Assembly (NCBI GenBank): GCA_958296045.1
Contig: CATQHT010000003.1
Span: forward strand, 2,792,814 to 2,856,813
Reading direction: 5' to 3'
Source of the DNA: Rhodothermales bacterium
GTDB lineage: Bacteria; Bacteroidota; Rhodothermia; Rhodothermales; Bin80
Length of the DNA: 64,000 nt
The notes under the pieces are model-generated. The model ran no database searches and had not been told where the DNA came from. It saw nothing but the letters and a program-made list of their open reading frames with translations. Position numbers and translations under genes: made by a program. Shown here in pieces: positions 40,694-50,034 of this stretch. Position 1 is the first letter of the stretch. Every line of letters begins with the position of its first letter.

Positions 40694-41820
40694 GACCATC
40701 TCCACCGAAAAGGATCCACATTGATACGGGGCTCTCGCCCCAGCACCAAATCTGCTACCACCTCGCCTACGGCGGCAGAAGCCTTGAATCCATGCCCAGA
40801 GCACGCGCTCTGGACAACGACCCGGCGCCCGGTGCCAGGCAGGTGGTCGATCAGGTAGTGCAGATCGGGCGTGTTCGTGTACATGCATGTGGAAGCGTCC
40901 CGGCTAACGGCAAGTCCCTCTGGAAAAAGCCCGAGAAGCTTTTCATACAACACTCCTATGTCGGCTGCGCCTATTTTGCGGTCCAGCTGGGATGGATGCT
41001 CCACCAGCGTGCCCTCGTGGTGAAGACCAGCCTTAAGGCCATGCCCGAAGTCGGGAAAGCCATACAAGTTTGTGCCATCATCATCCCAGATAAAGGTCGG
41101 GCACCTTGTGGGGCTGAACGATGATCCGCTGGTAGGAAACCAGGCATTCACTACGCGCTCGATGCGGACCGGCGGGCGCATCGCCCCCAGCGCATCGCCC
41201 ACCCAGGCGCCCGCGGCCAGCACCATCCGGTCCGCCTCAATACGGCATGTCTCGCCGCGGACCGTGACGCTGTGCGGGCCCGCATGCCAGGAAAGCATGC
41301 GTTCGTGCATAAGCAGGCGTGCGCCCAGCGCCCGCGCTTGCGCTAGGTGCGCAGCAACGGCACGCTCCGGGTCAATGGCACCAGCATCGTGCTCGAATAC
41401 GCCTATCTCATGGCTCTTGAGGCGATAGGCGGGAAAAGAGGCATGGACCTCTCGAGGCGTCATCACCGCGGTTTCAATGCCTGCGGCGCGGGCAGACTCG
41501 ATCGTGCCCGCTACGCGGGCGCTGTCTGCGCGTCCTATCACCAGACAGCCGCAGCGGGTGATGAGCTGCTGCCCGGTCTCTTTCTCCAGCGATTCCCAGA
41601 GCCAGTACGCGCGTGCCAGAAGGGGTACGTACTGCTTACCCTCCGCATAGGCCTTGCGAATGATGCGGCTTTCGCTGTGCGTAGAGCCGCGACCATGGGG
41701 CGGTGCGAACTGGTCTATCCCTACTATAGGGATGCCGCGGCGCGCAAGGTGGCAGGCGGTGGCGCTACCCGCTGCTCCCAGCCCCACCACTACCACATCG
41801 GCGCGGATATCGGCCATCAT
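40690..41820 (-). CDS. solA: Monomeric sarcosine oxidase / N-methyltryptophan oxidase-type FAD enzyme
   Basis: 376 residues. N-terminal dinucleotide-binding VVVVGLGAAGSATACHLARRG, then DQFAPPHGRGSTHSESRIIRKAY, the family block after the FAD site. The C-terminal SACSGHGFKASAAVGE contains the Cys that links covalently to FAD in monomeric sarcosine oxidase and SolA. Oxidises N-methyl amino acids with release of formaldehyde and peroxide; the exact substrate cannot be read from sequence. It ends inside the argS start and follows rodA by 8 bp, so it is embedded in a cluster of housekeeping genes. Confidence 0.88.
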   Translation of the reverse strand: MMADIRADVVVVGLGAAGSATACHLARRGIPIVGIDQFAPPHGRGSTHSESRIIRKAYAEGKQYVPLLARAYWLWESLEKETGQQLITRCGCLVIGRADSARVAGTIESARAAGIETAVMTPREVHASFPAYRLKSHEIGVFEHDAGAIDPERAVAAHLAQARALGARLLMHERMLSWHAGPHSVTVRGETCRIEADRMVLAAGAWVGDALGAMRPPVRIERVVNAWFPTSGSSFSPTRCPTFIWDDDGTNLYGFPDFGHGLKAGLHHEGTLVEHPSQLDRKIGAADIGVLYEKLLGLFPEGLAVSRDASTCMYTNTPDLHYLIDHLPGTGRRVVVQSACSGHGFKASAAVGEVVADLVLGREPRINVDPFRWRWS

Positions 41821-41828
41821 AACGTCCG

Positions 41829-43118
41829 CTAAAATGAGAACTCCCTGCGGCGCATATGCAGGTTGAACACGATGGCCAACATCAACGTGTTGGCCAATAA
41901 GGCCGAACCCCCATAGGATACCAATGGAAGCGGGATGCCGATAACCGGAAGCAGCCCGAGTACCATGCCGATATTGATGTACACCTGGATAAGCAACAAG
42001 CCCGCAGCACTGGCGGCCAAAACGCTGCCGAAGGGGTGGTACACCTGATCCGCCATCATGACCATGCGCATGAGCAATATCCCAAACAGCGCTACGACCA
42101 GGATGGCTCCAGCGAATCCGAGCTCCTCACCGATCACAGAGAAGATAAAGTCTGTCGACTGCTCTGGGATGAATGCGCCCTGCGTCTGCGTTCCATGCAT
42201 CAGCCCTTGACCGAAGAGTCCGCCGGATCCAATCGCCGCCTTGGACTGCATCAGATGAAATCCCACGCCGCTCTGAAATTCGGGTGCTTCTGGATTGGCA
42301 AAAGCATTCAGACGGGCCACATGGTGAGGCTGCAGAACGTTGGCGAGTGCAAAATACACAGTCGCTACCGTGCCCCCGCTTAACAGCCCCCCCGCAGCCG
42401 CCACATGCCCCCGCGGCATTCGCTCAAAGATGCTGGCTGATGCCGAGCGGCTGGTCTGGTGTAGACCGAAAAGTACAAGCGTCAACAGCGCCGAGAAACC
42501 GATCGCAAACGGGATAGAAATCACCGCCAGATAGCAGGCAATAGCGGGTGTAATTAGCAGGATAACCAGTATCGGCGCCGAGCCAGCCCAGAACAGCACC
42601 ACGGGAATGAGCCCAACAAACACCAAGGCCGTTCCGGTGTCATTCTGCATCACCACCAGGATCGCAGGCAACAGCAGCAGGCCGACCGCAATCAGCTTGA
42701 AGGTGCCTGCCCGCTTCCTGCGGGAGGTGGCCAAGAGGCGGGCCACCGCCAATATCGTTCCCACCTTGGCGAGCTCAGACGACTGGAACCCGTATGAACC
42801 GATATACACCCAGGAGCGGGCTCCCCCCACCTCGCGCCCGAACACCAGGGCCGCGATAAGCAGCAGGATGCACGCACCGTAGGCGATAAAAGCCAGATCC
42901 ATATAGATATCCACGCGAATCAGGAGCGCGACGACCATGCAGACGAGCGCGATGACCATCCAGACTAGCTGCCGGTCAAAGTTGTTCTTGACGCTCCCCT
43001 CTAGATACTGGTGGGCGCTGCCCTGCGTAGCGCTGTAGATGGCCAGTAGCCCCAGCGAAACCAGCGCTAGCCAGATGAGCAGCGACCAGAAGTCGAGGTT
43101 TTCTAATTGGGAGCGCAT
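41829..43118 (-). CDS. rodA: Rod-shape determining glycosyltransferase RodA
   Basis: 429 residues with about ten membrane segments (SEDS family). Polymerises lipid II into glycan strands together with PBP2 for cell elongation. Family blocks: GGARSWVYIGSYGFQSSELAKVG, VVMQNDTGTALVFVGLIPV (with catalytic-type Asp), QSKAAIGSGGLFGQGLMHGTQTQ, FIPEQSTDFIFSVIGEELGF and the C-terminal GIPLPLVSYGGSALLAN. It starts 2 bp after the mrdA stop, the classical mrdA-rodA pair. Slightly longer than usual because of an extra central segment. Confidence 0.95.
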   Translation of the reverse strand: MRSQLENLDFWSLLIWLALVSLGLLAIYSATQGSAHQYLEGSVKNNFDRQLVWMVIALVCMVVALLIRVDIYMDLAFIAYGACILLLIAALVFGREVGGARSWVYIGSYGFQSSELAKVGTILAVARLLATSRRKRAGTFKLIAVGLLLLPAILVVMQNDTGTALVFVGLIPVVLFWAGSAPILVILLITPAIACYLAVISIPFAIGFSALLTLVLFGLHQTSRSASASIFERMPRGHVAAAGGLLSGGTVATVYFALANVLQPHHVARLNAFANPEAPEFQSGVGFHLMQSKAAIGSGGLFGQGLMHGTQTQGAFIPEQSTDFIFSVIGEELGFAGAILVVALFGILLMRMVMMADQVYHPFGSVLAASAAGLLLIQVYINIGMVLGLLPVIGIPLPLVSYGGSALLANTLMLAIVFNLHMRRREFSF

Positions 43119-43120
43119 GC

Positions 43121-44947
43121 TCAGCGGGGCGGCAACGGCTCACTCTTAGCCGTCAATGCACGATTCAACCTTAAGCGCACCTGCGGCGAGTCCGGCAGGT
43201 GACCCTTGAGATAGCGTTCAGCCATAAGGCTGGCGATAGGCGCGGCGCACAGACTGCCCCCGCCTGCATTTTCGCACTGAACGGCTACGGCAATACGCGG
43301 GTTATCGTACGGTGCAAACATGACAAACACCGAGTGGTCTTCCATGCCGCCTGGAGCCTGCGCCGTACCGGTCTTACCGCCGGTGGGAATGCCCGGAATC
43401 TGGGCCATGCGTCCTGAGCCGTTCTCCATCACGCGACGGAATCCGTAGCGAACAATATTGAAAAAGGCTGTGTCAATAGGGATGCGTGTCGGTTCGGGCG
43501 CGATGTGCACGGTGTCGCCTGTCGCCGGATGAGCCAAGTAGTCTACTAGACGCGGTTCAGGCAGGTATCCGCCATTACCAATGGCTGCGATATAGCGGGC
43601 CAGCTGCAAGGGCGTTACGCCCATATCGCCCTGGCCGATGCCAAGGTTCATGACGGTGCCGACGCCCCAGTGCACATAGGCGCGGTTGAAGTAGGAAGAG
43701 TCCGGTATAAGTCCCGGCGTCTGTTCGCGGATGTCGGTCGGTGCGTGCATGCCGAAGCCGAACATGTTGGCATACCGCCTAAACGTGCCGATCTCCATCC
43801 GGCGGCCCATTTCAAAGAAGAAGGAGTTGCAGCTGTTTTGAATGGCGTGGACGACATCCTGTTGTCCGTGCTGGCCTAGGCACCGGAAGATGCGGCCGCC
43901 ACCTAGGGGATGGTAGCCGGCGCAGTAGACGGTGCTGTTCGGGCCTACCGAATCGATCAGGCCGGTATCCAACGACATCAGCGCCACAAGTCCTTTCCAG
44001 GTGGAGCCCGGCGGCATCTGATTCATCGAAGCCCGGTTATACAGCGGCTTGTCCGGGTGGGTGTTAACTGCGACCCAGTCCTTCTGCACGATCCCTCCGC
44101 TAAATATGTTTAGGTCGTAGTCGGGGGCACTAAACAGCGCTATGATTCCGCCCGTCTGGGCGTCGATGGCTACAGCTGCGCCCCGCTTGTTCACAAAGAG
44201 TGACTCCGCCAGCGCCTGGACCCCTGCATCCATCGCCAGGTGGATGTCGTAGCCGCTCACTGCGGGTTCATCTCCCTGGCCGTCGGCATATGGCTTGACC
44301 TCAAGGCCGTACACGTTGACTACGCGCTGGGCCTTGCCCGGGATGCCGCGCAGGCGAGCCTCGTAGGCCCGTTCCACCCCTGTACGGCCGACGATGTCAC
44401 CCTGACGGTAACGGCCGCTGTACAAGGAGTCTTCGAGCTCGTCGCGGCGGATCTCGTCGATATATCCCAACGCGTGCGACGCGCGAGCTTCCGACGGATA
44501 GCGGCGCTTCTGGCTGACGATCTCCGCCACGCCAGGCAGCCTGAATAGATCTTCCTGTATGTGGCTGTACTGGTCATACGAGACGTTTCTGAAGGACAGG
44601 CTCGGACGGTACGAGGCCCATGCACGAGCCTCAGCCAGCCTCGCTAGGACCACGGAGTCCGTGACGCCCAGGTGCTCAGCCAATAACGTTACTTTGCCGT
44701 TGTCAAAGTAACGTGGCGTCAGCGTCACCGAAAATGAGGGTTCATTGTGCACCATGAGCACCCCGTGGCGGTCATAGATGGCGCCACGGGCTGGCATCAC
44801 CGTCAGCGTCCGAAGCGCATTGCCGCGCGATACCTCCTGGGCATCCCCCCTCCCGATGACCTGCAGCTCGAAGAGGCGTCCTGCTAGAAGCCCCAAAGAC
44901 ACGAAGATGACCACCAGCATGATTTTGGCTCGGTCGTCTTGGATCAC
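43121..44947 (-). CDS. mrdA: Penicillin-binding protein 2
   Basis: 608 residues, start GTG 44947. A single N-terminal membrane anchor (IMLVVIFVSLGLLAGRLFELQV), pedestal domain with TLTVMPARGAIYDRHGVLMVHNEPSFSV, and transpeptidase domain with the three active-site motifs: PPGSTWKGL (SxxK nucleophile), SCN in QNSCNSFFFEMG, and KTG in GGKTGTAQAPGG. Cross-links peptidoglycan during elongation with RodA. First gene of the leftward cluster; its 5' end faces the surface-antigen gene at 45105. Confidence 0.95.
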   Translation of the reverse strand: MIQDDRAKIMLVVIFVSLGLLAGRLFELQVIGRGDAQEVSRGNALRTLTVMPARGAIYDRHGVLMVHNEPSFSVTLTPRYFDNGKVTLLAEHLGVTDSVVLARLAEARAWASYRPSLSFRNVSYDQYSHIQEDLFRLPGVAEIVSQKRRYPSEARASHALGYIDEIRRDELEDSLYSGRYRQGDIVGRTGVERAYEARLRGIPGKAQRVVNVYGLEVKPYADGQGDEPAVSGYDIHLAMDAGVQALAESLFVNKRGAAVAIDAQTGGIIALFSAPDYDLNIFSGGIVQKDWVAVNTHPDKPLYNRASMNQMPPGSTWKGLVALMSLDTGLIDSVGPNSTVYCAGYHPLGGGRIFRCLGQHGQQDVVHAIQNSCNSFFFEMGRRMEIGTFRRYANMFGFGMHAPTDIREQTPGLIPDSSYFNRAYVHWGVGTVMNLGIGQGDMGVTPLQLARYIAAIGNGGYLPEPRLVDYLAHPATGDTVHIAPEPTRIPIDTAFFNIVRYGFRRVMENGSGRMAQIPGIPTGGKTGTAQAPGGMEDHSVFVMFAPYDNPRIAVAVQCENAGGGSLCAAPIASLMAERYLKGHLPDSPQVRLRLNRALTAKSEPLPPR

Positions 44948-45104
44948 ATCAGAGGGTTTAGCTGGTATGGAAAGTTAAGCTGTGGCACAGTTTTTGCGCC
45001 GTGGGGTCGGTACTGCTCCGGGAGCAGCTGCCCGGCGGAACACAGCCTGCAACCGCCGCCGCGGGTAGTTGTTACAATAATTCGCGCCACCTCTCCGAAG
45101 CGCC
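44948..45104. promoter_or_regulatory. Divergent promoter region between mrdA and the 45105 gene
   Basis: 157 bp between two divergent starts, so promoters for both directions should lie here. GTTACAATAATTCGC at about 45070-45084 is the most AT-rich part. I cannot assign definite -35/-10 boxes; no repeat or riboswitch is visible. Confidence 0.4.
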
Positions 45105-48100
45105 ATGAGAAAACATATGTTGCTGGCACTCCTGTTGCTGGCCATCTTCACTCTCAGCGCAACCGAGGCGCTGGCCCAAGGATTCGGCCGCAACAAAGTA
45201 CAATACGACAACTTCCAGTTCCGCAGCTTCAGGACACAGCATTTCGAGTGGTACTACTATCCAGAGGAGAAGGAGGCGGTCACGGACGCCGCGCGCATGG
45301 GAGAGCGCTGGTACCGACGGCACGCACGCACGTTCTTGCGGGAATTCTACAAGCGCAAGCCGGTCATCTTTTACGCCAATGACGCGGACTTTCAGCAGAC
45401 CAACGTTATCGGCGGGTTCATAGGGCAGGGCACAGGCGGCGTCACCGAGAGCCTCAAAGAGCGGGTCGTGATGCCGCTGACCGGAATCTATGCGGAAACG
45501 GACCACGTGCTCGGGCACGAGCTGGTGCATTCGTTTCAATATGATATAGGGTTGGTCCGCGATGACAGCTCCCGCTTTTCGCTGCAGCAACTCCCTCCTT
45601 GGCTGGTGGAGGGCATGGCGGAGTACCTGTCGGTTGGCCGCCAGGATGCGCACACGGCGATGTGGCTGCGCGACTCAGCGCTGCGCGACGACTTGCCAAC
45701 CATCGATGACCTGACGCGTAGCCCTCGTAAGTACTTTCCGTATCGTTTCGGTCAGGCTTACCTGGCATATATCGGCGGAAAGTACGGGGATGCGGCGGTA
45801 ACGAACCTTTTTAAGCTGGGCGGACGCACCGGTGTGGATTCCGCGTTCGTATACACTATTGGGATCCGTGCCGACTCGCTTTCTAGCGAGTGGGCGGAAG
45901 TGATTCGCGAGACGTACCTGCCTCTGATGGAGGGGCGCACGCACCCTGATAGCGCGGGGCGTCCTGTGCTGACCCGCGAAATCACCGGCGGCAACCTGCA
46001 TTTATCGCCTGCGGTGAGTCCAGACGGCCAATACGTGGCTTACCTTTCGGAGCGTGACGTATTCAACATCAACCTGTTTATTGCTGACGCGAATACGGGG
46101 CAGACGATACGGAAGCTGCGTGCGACCAACACCAATCCACATTTTGACAACATCCGCTTCATCAACTCGTCAGGTGCATGGTCGCCAGACGGCCGGAATT
46201 TCGTATTTGTCACCTTTGCGCAGGGCGACAATGAGTTGGCCGTATGGAACCTAGATACAGGCAGTCTGGAGCGCAGGATCAAGGTCGATGGGGTAGGTGC
46301 ACTAAGCAATCCTGCGTGGTCGCCTGATGGCCGCTTTATCGCATTCAGCGGCATTGATGGCGGCCTCAGCGACCTGTACGTTCTGGAACTTACCACAGGT
46401 GATGTTCGGCAGCTGAATAACGACCGCTATGCAGACTTAGCGCCAGCGTGGTCACCTGACGGGCGGACGATTGTTGTAGTCAGTGACCGGGGACCGGGAG
46501 GCACGAACTTCGAGACGCTTGAGTTTGCCGAGACGCGCCTCACGCTGGTGGATGTCGCAAGCGGCGAGATGGAGACTATTCGCCCATTTCCTCGGGGCAA
46601 GCACATCAATCCCCAGTTTTCGCCTGACGGTCGCAGCGTATACTTCGTCAGTGATCAGGATGGCTTCGCGGATCTGTACCGTTACACGCTGGCTGACGGC
46701 GGCCTGTACCGTGTGACGCGTCTAAAGACCGGAGTGAGCGGCATCACCAAGCTCTCTCCGACGATGTCGGTGGCAGCGCAGAACGGGCGCTTGATGTACT
46801 CGGTCTTTTTTGACGGCCAGTACCAGGTATTTGTGCTGGAGGCGTCCGAGGCGCAGGGCGTGCCCGTGAAGCCAGCTTCTGAGGAGGTGGCATTAGCGAG
46901 CATCCTTCCGCCTGCGGGAGCGCTCAATGAGGGGTTGGTGGCCGGATACTTGGACGATCCGCACACGGGACTGCCGGATCCTGCGTCGGTCGATGAGAAG
47001 TCGTACAGCTCAAAGCTCAAGCTTGACTACGTGGCGCCACCTACATTGGGGGCCTCTGTCGGTTCTGGGTATTACGGTTACGGCAGTGGCGTCTATGGAG
47101 GGATTGGCTTCTTTTTCAGCGATATGTTGGGCAACAAGGAGCTGGTGGCGGTGGCGCAGGCCAACGGGGGTCTCAAGGATATCGGCGGGCAGGTGCAGTA
47201 CATGAACCGGGGCAGCAGGTTCAACTACGGAGGTATGGTCGGGCACACGCCGATCGTGTTCGGGTATCCACAGGGAGGGTATGACCGATACGGCAATCTG
47301 GTGTATGTCGATCTGAGGCAGCGGATCTTTGTGGATCAGCTTATCGGCATTGGTTCGTATCCATTCTCCACTACGCGCCGCTTGGAGGTTTTTGGCGGCT
47401 TTTCGCGGTATTCGTTTGACTACGAACTCATTCAGATTGTCAGCTCGCCGTTCGGACAGAGCCGGCAGCGGATCCGGTTTGATCGTTGCAGCCGGTTAAC
47501 GCCGGAGGAGCGCGCGGAGGCCCTAACGTGTGAGCCGGACCCCATCAACTTGGCACAGGTGGGGGCCGCCTATGTGGGAGACTTTTCCAACTTTGGCTAT
47601 ACCTCTCCTTTGCAGGGTGGTCGTTACCGTCTTCAGGTGGCTCCCAGGTTCGGATCGAACAATTTCATTTCTGTGCTTCTGGATTACCGGCGTTACCTTT
47701 TCGTCAATCCCGTCACGTTTGCCGTGCGGGGATTGCATTCGGGGAGCTACGGTCCGAAGCTAGATGAGGGCGGCGTATTCGCGCGGGAGTACTTGGATGT
47801 CCCTTACTATGCGGGATTCCTTCGCGGCTACAGCCGTTACACCTTTGACGCGACCGAGTGCCGTGATGCGGCTTGCAGCGTCTTTTCGCGCCTGGAGGGA
47901 ACGCGCGTGGCCATGGCCAGTGCTGAGCTGCGGATACCGCTGTTTGGCGCCGAGACGCTGGGGTTGATCACTTTCCCGTACCTCCCTCTTGAGCTTGTTG
48001 GCTTTGCGGATGCAGGTCTGGCTTGGTCGAAGGGGCAGAATCCATTTGACTTTTTCCGATGGGAGACGGACGGGGTGGGTCGTGTACCGGTGGCCAGCGT

Positions 48101-48221
48101 GGGCACGGCCGCGCGCGTGAACATTCTGGGGTATATTGTGGCCGAGTTTTACTACGCCTATCCGTTTCAGCGTCCCGATCGGGGTGCGCACTTCGGGTTT
48201 CTCTTCAGTCCGGGCTGGTAG
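45105..48221 (+). CDS. Exported peptidase-MA-like / PD40 beta-propeller / outer-membrane barrel fusion
   Basis: 1038 residues. Signal peptide MLLALLLLAIFTLSATEALAQG. Next comes a gluzincin-type metallopeptidase region with HELVH at residues 138-142 and a following WLVEGMAEYLS whose Glu is the likely third zinc ligand. Then at least five TolB/PD40 propeller blades (SPDGQYVAYLS, SPDGRNFVFVTF, SPDGRFIAFSG, SPDGRTIVVVSD, SPDGRSVYFVSD, residues about 300-550). The last 370 residues have alternating, Gly/Tyr/aromatic-rich strands and end in an aromatic FLFSPGW, typical of an outer-membrane beta-barrel of the surface-antigen type. Probably surface located; the peptidase substrate is unknown. Confidence 0.85.
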   Translation: MRKHMLLALLLLAIFTLSATEALAQGFGRNKVQYDNFQFRSFRTQHFEWYYYPEEKEAVTDAARMGERWYRRHARTFLREFYKRKPVIFYANDADFQQTNVIGGFIGQGTGGVTESLKERVVMPLTGIYAETDHVLGHELVHSFQYDIGLVRDDSSRFSLQQLPPWLVEGMAEYLSVGRQDAHTAMWLRDSALRDDLPTIDDLTRSPRKYFPYRFGQAYLAYIGGKYGDAAVTNLFKLGGRTGVDSAFVYTIGIRADSLSSEWAEVIRETYLPLMEGRTHPDSAGRPVLTREITGGNLHLSPAVSPDGQYVAYLSERDVFNINLFIADANTGQTIRKLRATNTNPHFDNIRFINSSGAWSPDGRNFVFVTFAQGDNELAVWNLDTGSLERRIKVDGVGALSNPAWSPDGRFIAFSGIDGGLSDLYVLELTTGDVRQLNNDRYADLAPAWSPDGRTIVVVSDRGPGGTNFETLEFAETRLTLVDVASGEMETIRPFPRGKHINPQFSPDGRSVYFVSDQDGFADLYRYTLADGGLYRVTRLKTGVSGITKLSPTMSVAAQNGRLMYSVFFDGQYQVFVLEASEAQGVPVKPASEEVALASILPPAGALNEGLVAGYLDDPHTGLPDPASVDEKSYSSKLKLDYVAPPTLGASVGSGYYGYGSGVYGGIGFFFSDMLGNKELVAVAQANGGLKDIGGQVQYMNRGSRFNYGGMVGHTPIVFGYPQGGYDRYGNLVYVDLRQRIFVDQLIGIGSYPFSTTRRLEVFGGFSRYSFDYELIQIVSSPFGQSRQRIRFDRCSRLTPEERAEALTCEPDPINLAQVGAAYVGDFSNFGYTSPLQGGRYRLQVAPRFGSNNFISVLLDYRRYLFVNPVTFAVRGLHSGSYGPKLDEGGVFAREYLDVPYYAGFLRGYSRYTFDATECRDAACSVFSRLEGTRVAMASAELRIPLFGAETLGLITFPYLPLELVGFADAGLAWSKGQNPFDFFRWETDGVGRVPVASVGTAARVNILGYIVAEFYYAYPFQRPDRGAHFGFLFSPGW

Positions 48222-48295
48222 CAGGGAGCTCGGTGCGGGTATGAAGGGGCCTGTTGCTTCATCCTGAAGGCGTTGTCGGTTACCAGGAATCGACT

Positions 48296-49396
48296 TTGTA
48301 CGACAGGTTTCGTCAGTGGCTATTTCGGCTTGGTCCCGAGCGGGCGCATGCCGCAAGTATCGCGGTGGGGCAGGTAGCTCAGTTTGCCGCGTTCAACGCG
48401 ATTCGGCAGCGGTTCGCGTATTTGGATGCGTCGTTGGGCCAGCGGGTGGCAGGCATGGAGTTTCGCAACCCGGTGGGGTTGGCGGCCGGTGCGGACAAGG
48501 ATGGTAAGCTGCTGCCGTTGTGGGATGCGTTGGGATTCGGGTTTGCCGAGGTGGGTTCTGTCACGGTGCGCCCTTCCAGGGGCAATCCGCGTCCGCGGGC
48601 ATTTCGGTTACCTGAGGAGGCCGCCCTCATCAACAGGATGGGGTTACCCAATCAGGGCGCGATTCGTATAGGTCGCCGCTTGGCGCGCTTGCGCGCCCGC
48701 TGCAGGATCCCTGTTGGTATCAGTTTGGCCAGGACGCACGGGGCTGGCAAGGGGGGCATGGATCCTGTGGAAGATTACCGCCGGAGTTTCATGCTTTTGG
48801 CCCCTTTAGCTGACTACGTAGCGCTCAACATTTCGTGCCCCAATACGGACGATGGTCGCACCTTTGAGGATCCTGCCAGCTTAGACACGCTGTTGGGGGA
48901 GATCTACCGGCAGCGTAATGTGTTGATTCGCCTGCCGCCCGTCTTTCTCAAGCTTTCGCCGCCAACCTCGGTTCGGGTGGTGTTTGACAGCCAGGTGGAT
49001 GAGATACTGGCTGTAGGGCGCGCGCACGGCGTGGCTGGCTATATCGCGTGCAACACGGCTCCAGATCGCGATGGCTTGCGCACGTCGCCCGAGACGCTGG
49101 CTGCTATGGGTGCGGGCGGTCTGAGCGGCGTCCCGCTCAGGCCCCGAATGCTGCGGCAGGTGCGCTACCTTTATTCGCGGTTGGGGCCAGGCACCCCCAT
49201 CATTGGCGTGGGCGGCATTGACTCTGCGGAGTCCGCCTATCAGGCGCTCCGCGCTGGCGCGTCGGTGGTACAGCTTTACACGGCACTAGTCTATAAGGGT
49301 CCGGGCTTGCTGCTGCGCATCCTTGAGGGGCTCTCGGCGATCTGCGAGCGGGAAAGGCTGGGGACGATTAGCGATGCGATCGGGCTGGATGCCTAG
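48296..49396 (+). CDS. pyrD: Dihydroorotate dehydrogenase (class 2-like, quinone type)
   Basis: 366 residues from TTG 48296, chosen because LYDRFRQWLFRLGPERAHAAS is the usual class 2 N-terminal membrane helix pair and AGGAA lies 9 bp upstream; a TTG at 48254 is possible. Blocks: VGLAAGADKDGKLLP (FMN/orotate), VGSVTVRPSRGNPRPR, INRMGLPNQGA, VFLKLSP, YIACNTAPDR, GGLSGVPLRP and IIGVGGIDSAESAYQALRAGASVVQLYTALVYKGPGL. Oxidises dihydroorotate to orotate in pyrimidine synthesis at the inner membrane. The catalytic-base motif reads NISCPNT, with Cys181 where E. coli class 2 enzymes have Ser. Confidence 0.94.
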   Translation: MYDRFRQWLFRLGPERAHAASIAVGQVAQFAAFNAIRQRFAYLDASLGQRVAGMEFRNPVGLAAGADKDGKLLPLWDALGFGFAEVGSVTVRPSRGNPRPRAFRLPEEAALINRMGLPNQGAIRIGRRLARLRARCRIPVGISLARTHGAGKGGMDPVEDYRRSFMLLAPLADYVALNISCPNTDDGRTFEDPASLDTLLGEIYRQRNVLIRLPPVFLKLSPPTSVRVVFDSQVDEILAVGRAHGVAGYIACNTAPDRDGLRTSPETLAAMGAGGLSGVPLRPRMLRQVRYLYSRLGPGTPIIGVGGIDSAESAYQALRAGASVVQLYTALVYKGPGLLLRILEGLSAICERERLGTISDAIGLDA

Positions 49397-50034
49397 GGCA
49401 CAGGTCTGCTGACCATGCTCGATGGCCACGCTGCTGGACGTTGGACGCATGGTGTCATGGGTCGTACGGTGCTACGATGGTGGTGTGGCAGGTGCAGCGA
49501 TGGTCGATTTGTCTGGCGGGTACAATCCCGTGGTGAGAGTTCGTGCGCCCAATCCAATCCAAAGTGGACACCGATGCATAGCCACCAGCATTCACCGCGA
49601 CCCTGCAAACAGGCTCCCCTCCTGCGTGCAACTGGCTGTTGGAGGTAAGGCTGGGGAGTGAGAAAGAATGCGGCAGTGGTTGGTATCAGGTACTCTTTCG
49701 CCAGTGGAGGCTCTGATGTCCAGCAAAGCATCTCTGATGCGCAAATAGGGGATGTACTTCGGCCGTGTAGCTTACCCAACTTCGTCATTCGTAATGAAAT
49801 GAGAGGCCAGACCTCCCCTGTTCCCGGTTTGGGGCGCATGTTTTCGGGGGCTATGGGGCCTTACGGTTTACGGGAGTGGTTGGGGGTGGCTCTGGTTGGG
49901 GGTCGCCCCTGATTTGCATGCCCTCGATCGCATTGAGGTACCGTCATCGGGCCTCATCTGTGCGAATCGGACACAGCTCACCCTGCTCCTTCCAGAGTTC
50001 GTACGGGTGCCAGGCATGAGGAGCGTCACGGGAT
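49397..50034. other. Gene-poor stretch after pyrD
   Basis: About 640 bp with no supported gene. Short plus-strand frames (49422-49661, 49658-49912) have no recognisable domain and may be fragments of an old gene. Confidence 0.4.

Noticed and set aside
49415-49912. Small plus-strand frames after pyrD as a gene
   Set aside because: Frames are short, overlapping and without any recognisable motif; treated as gene-poor DNA.
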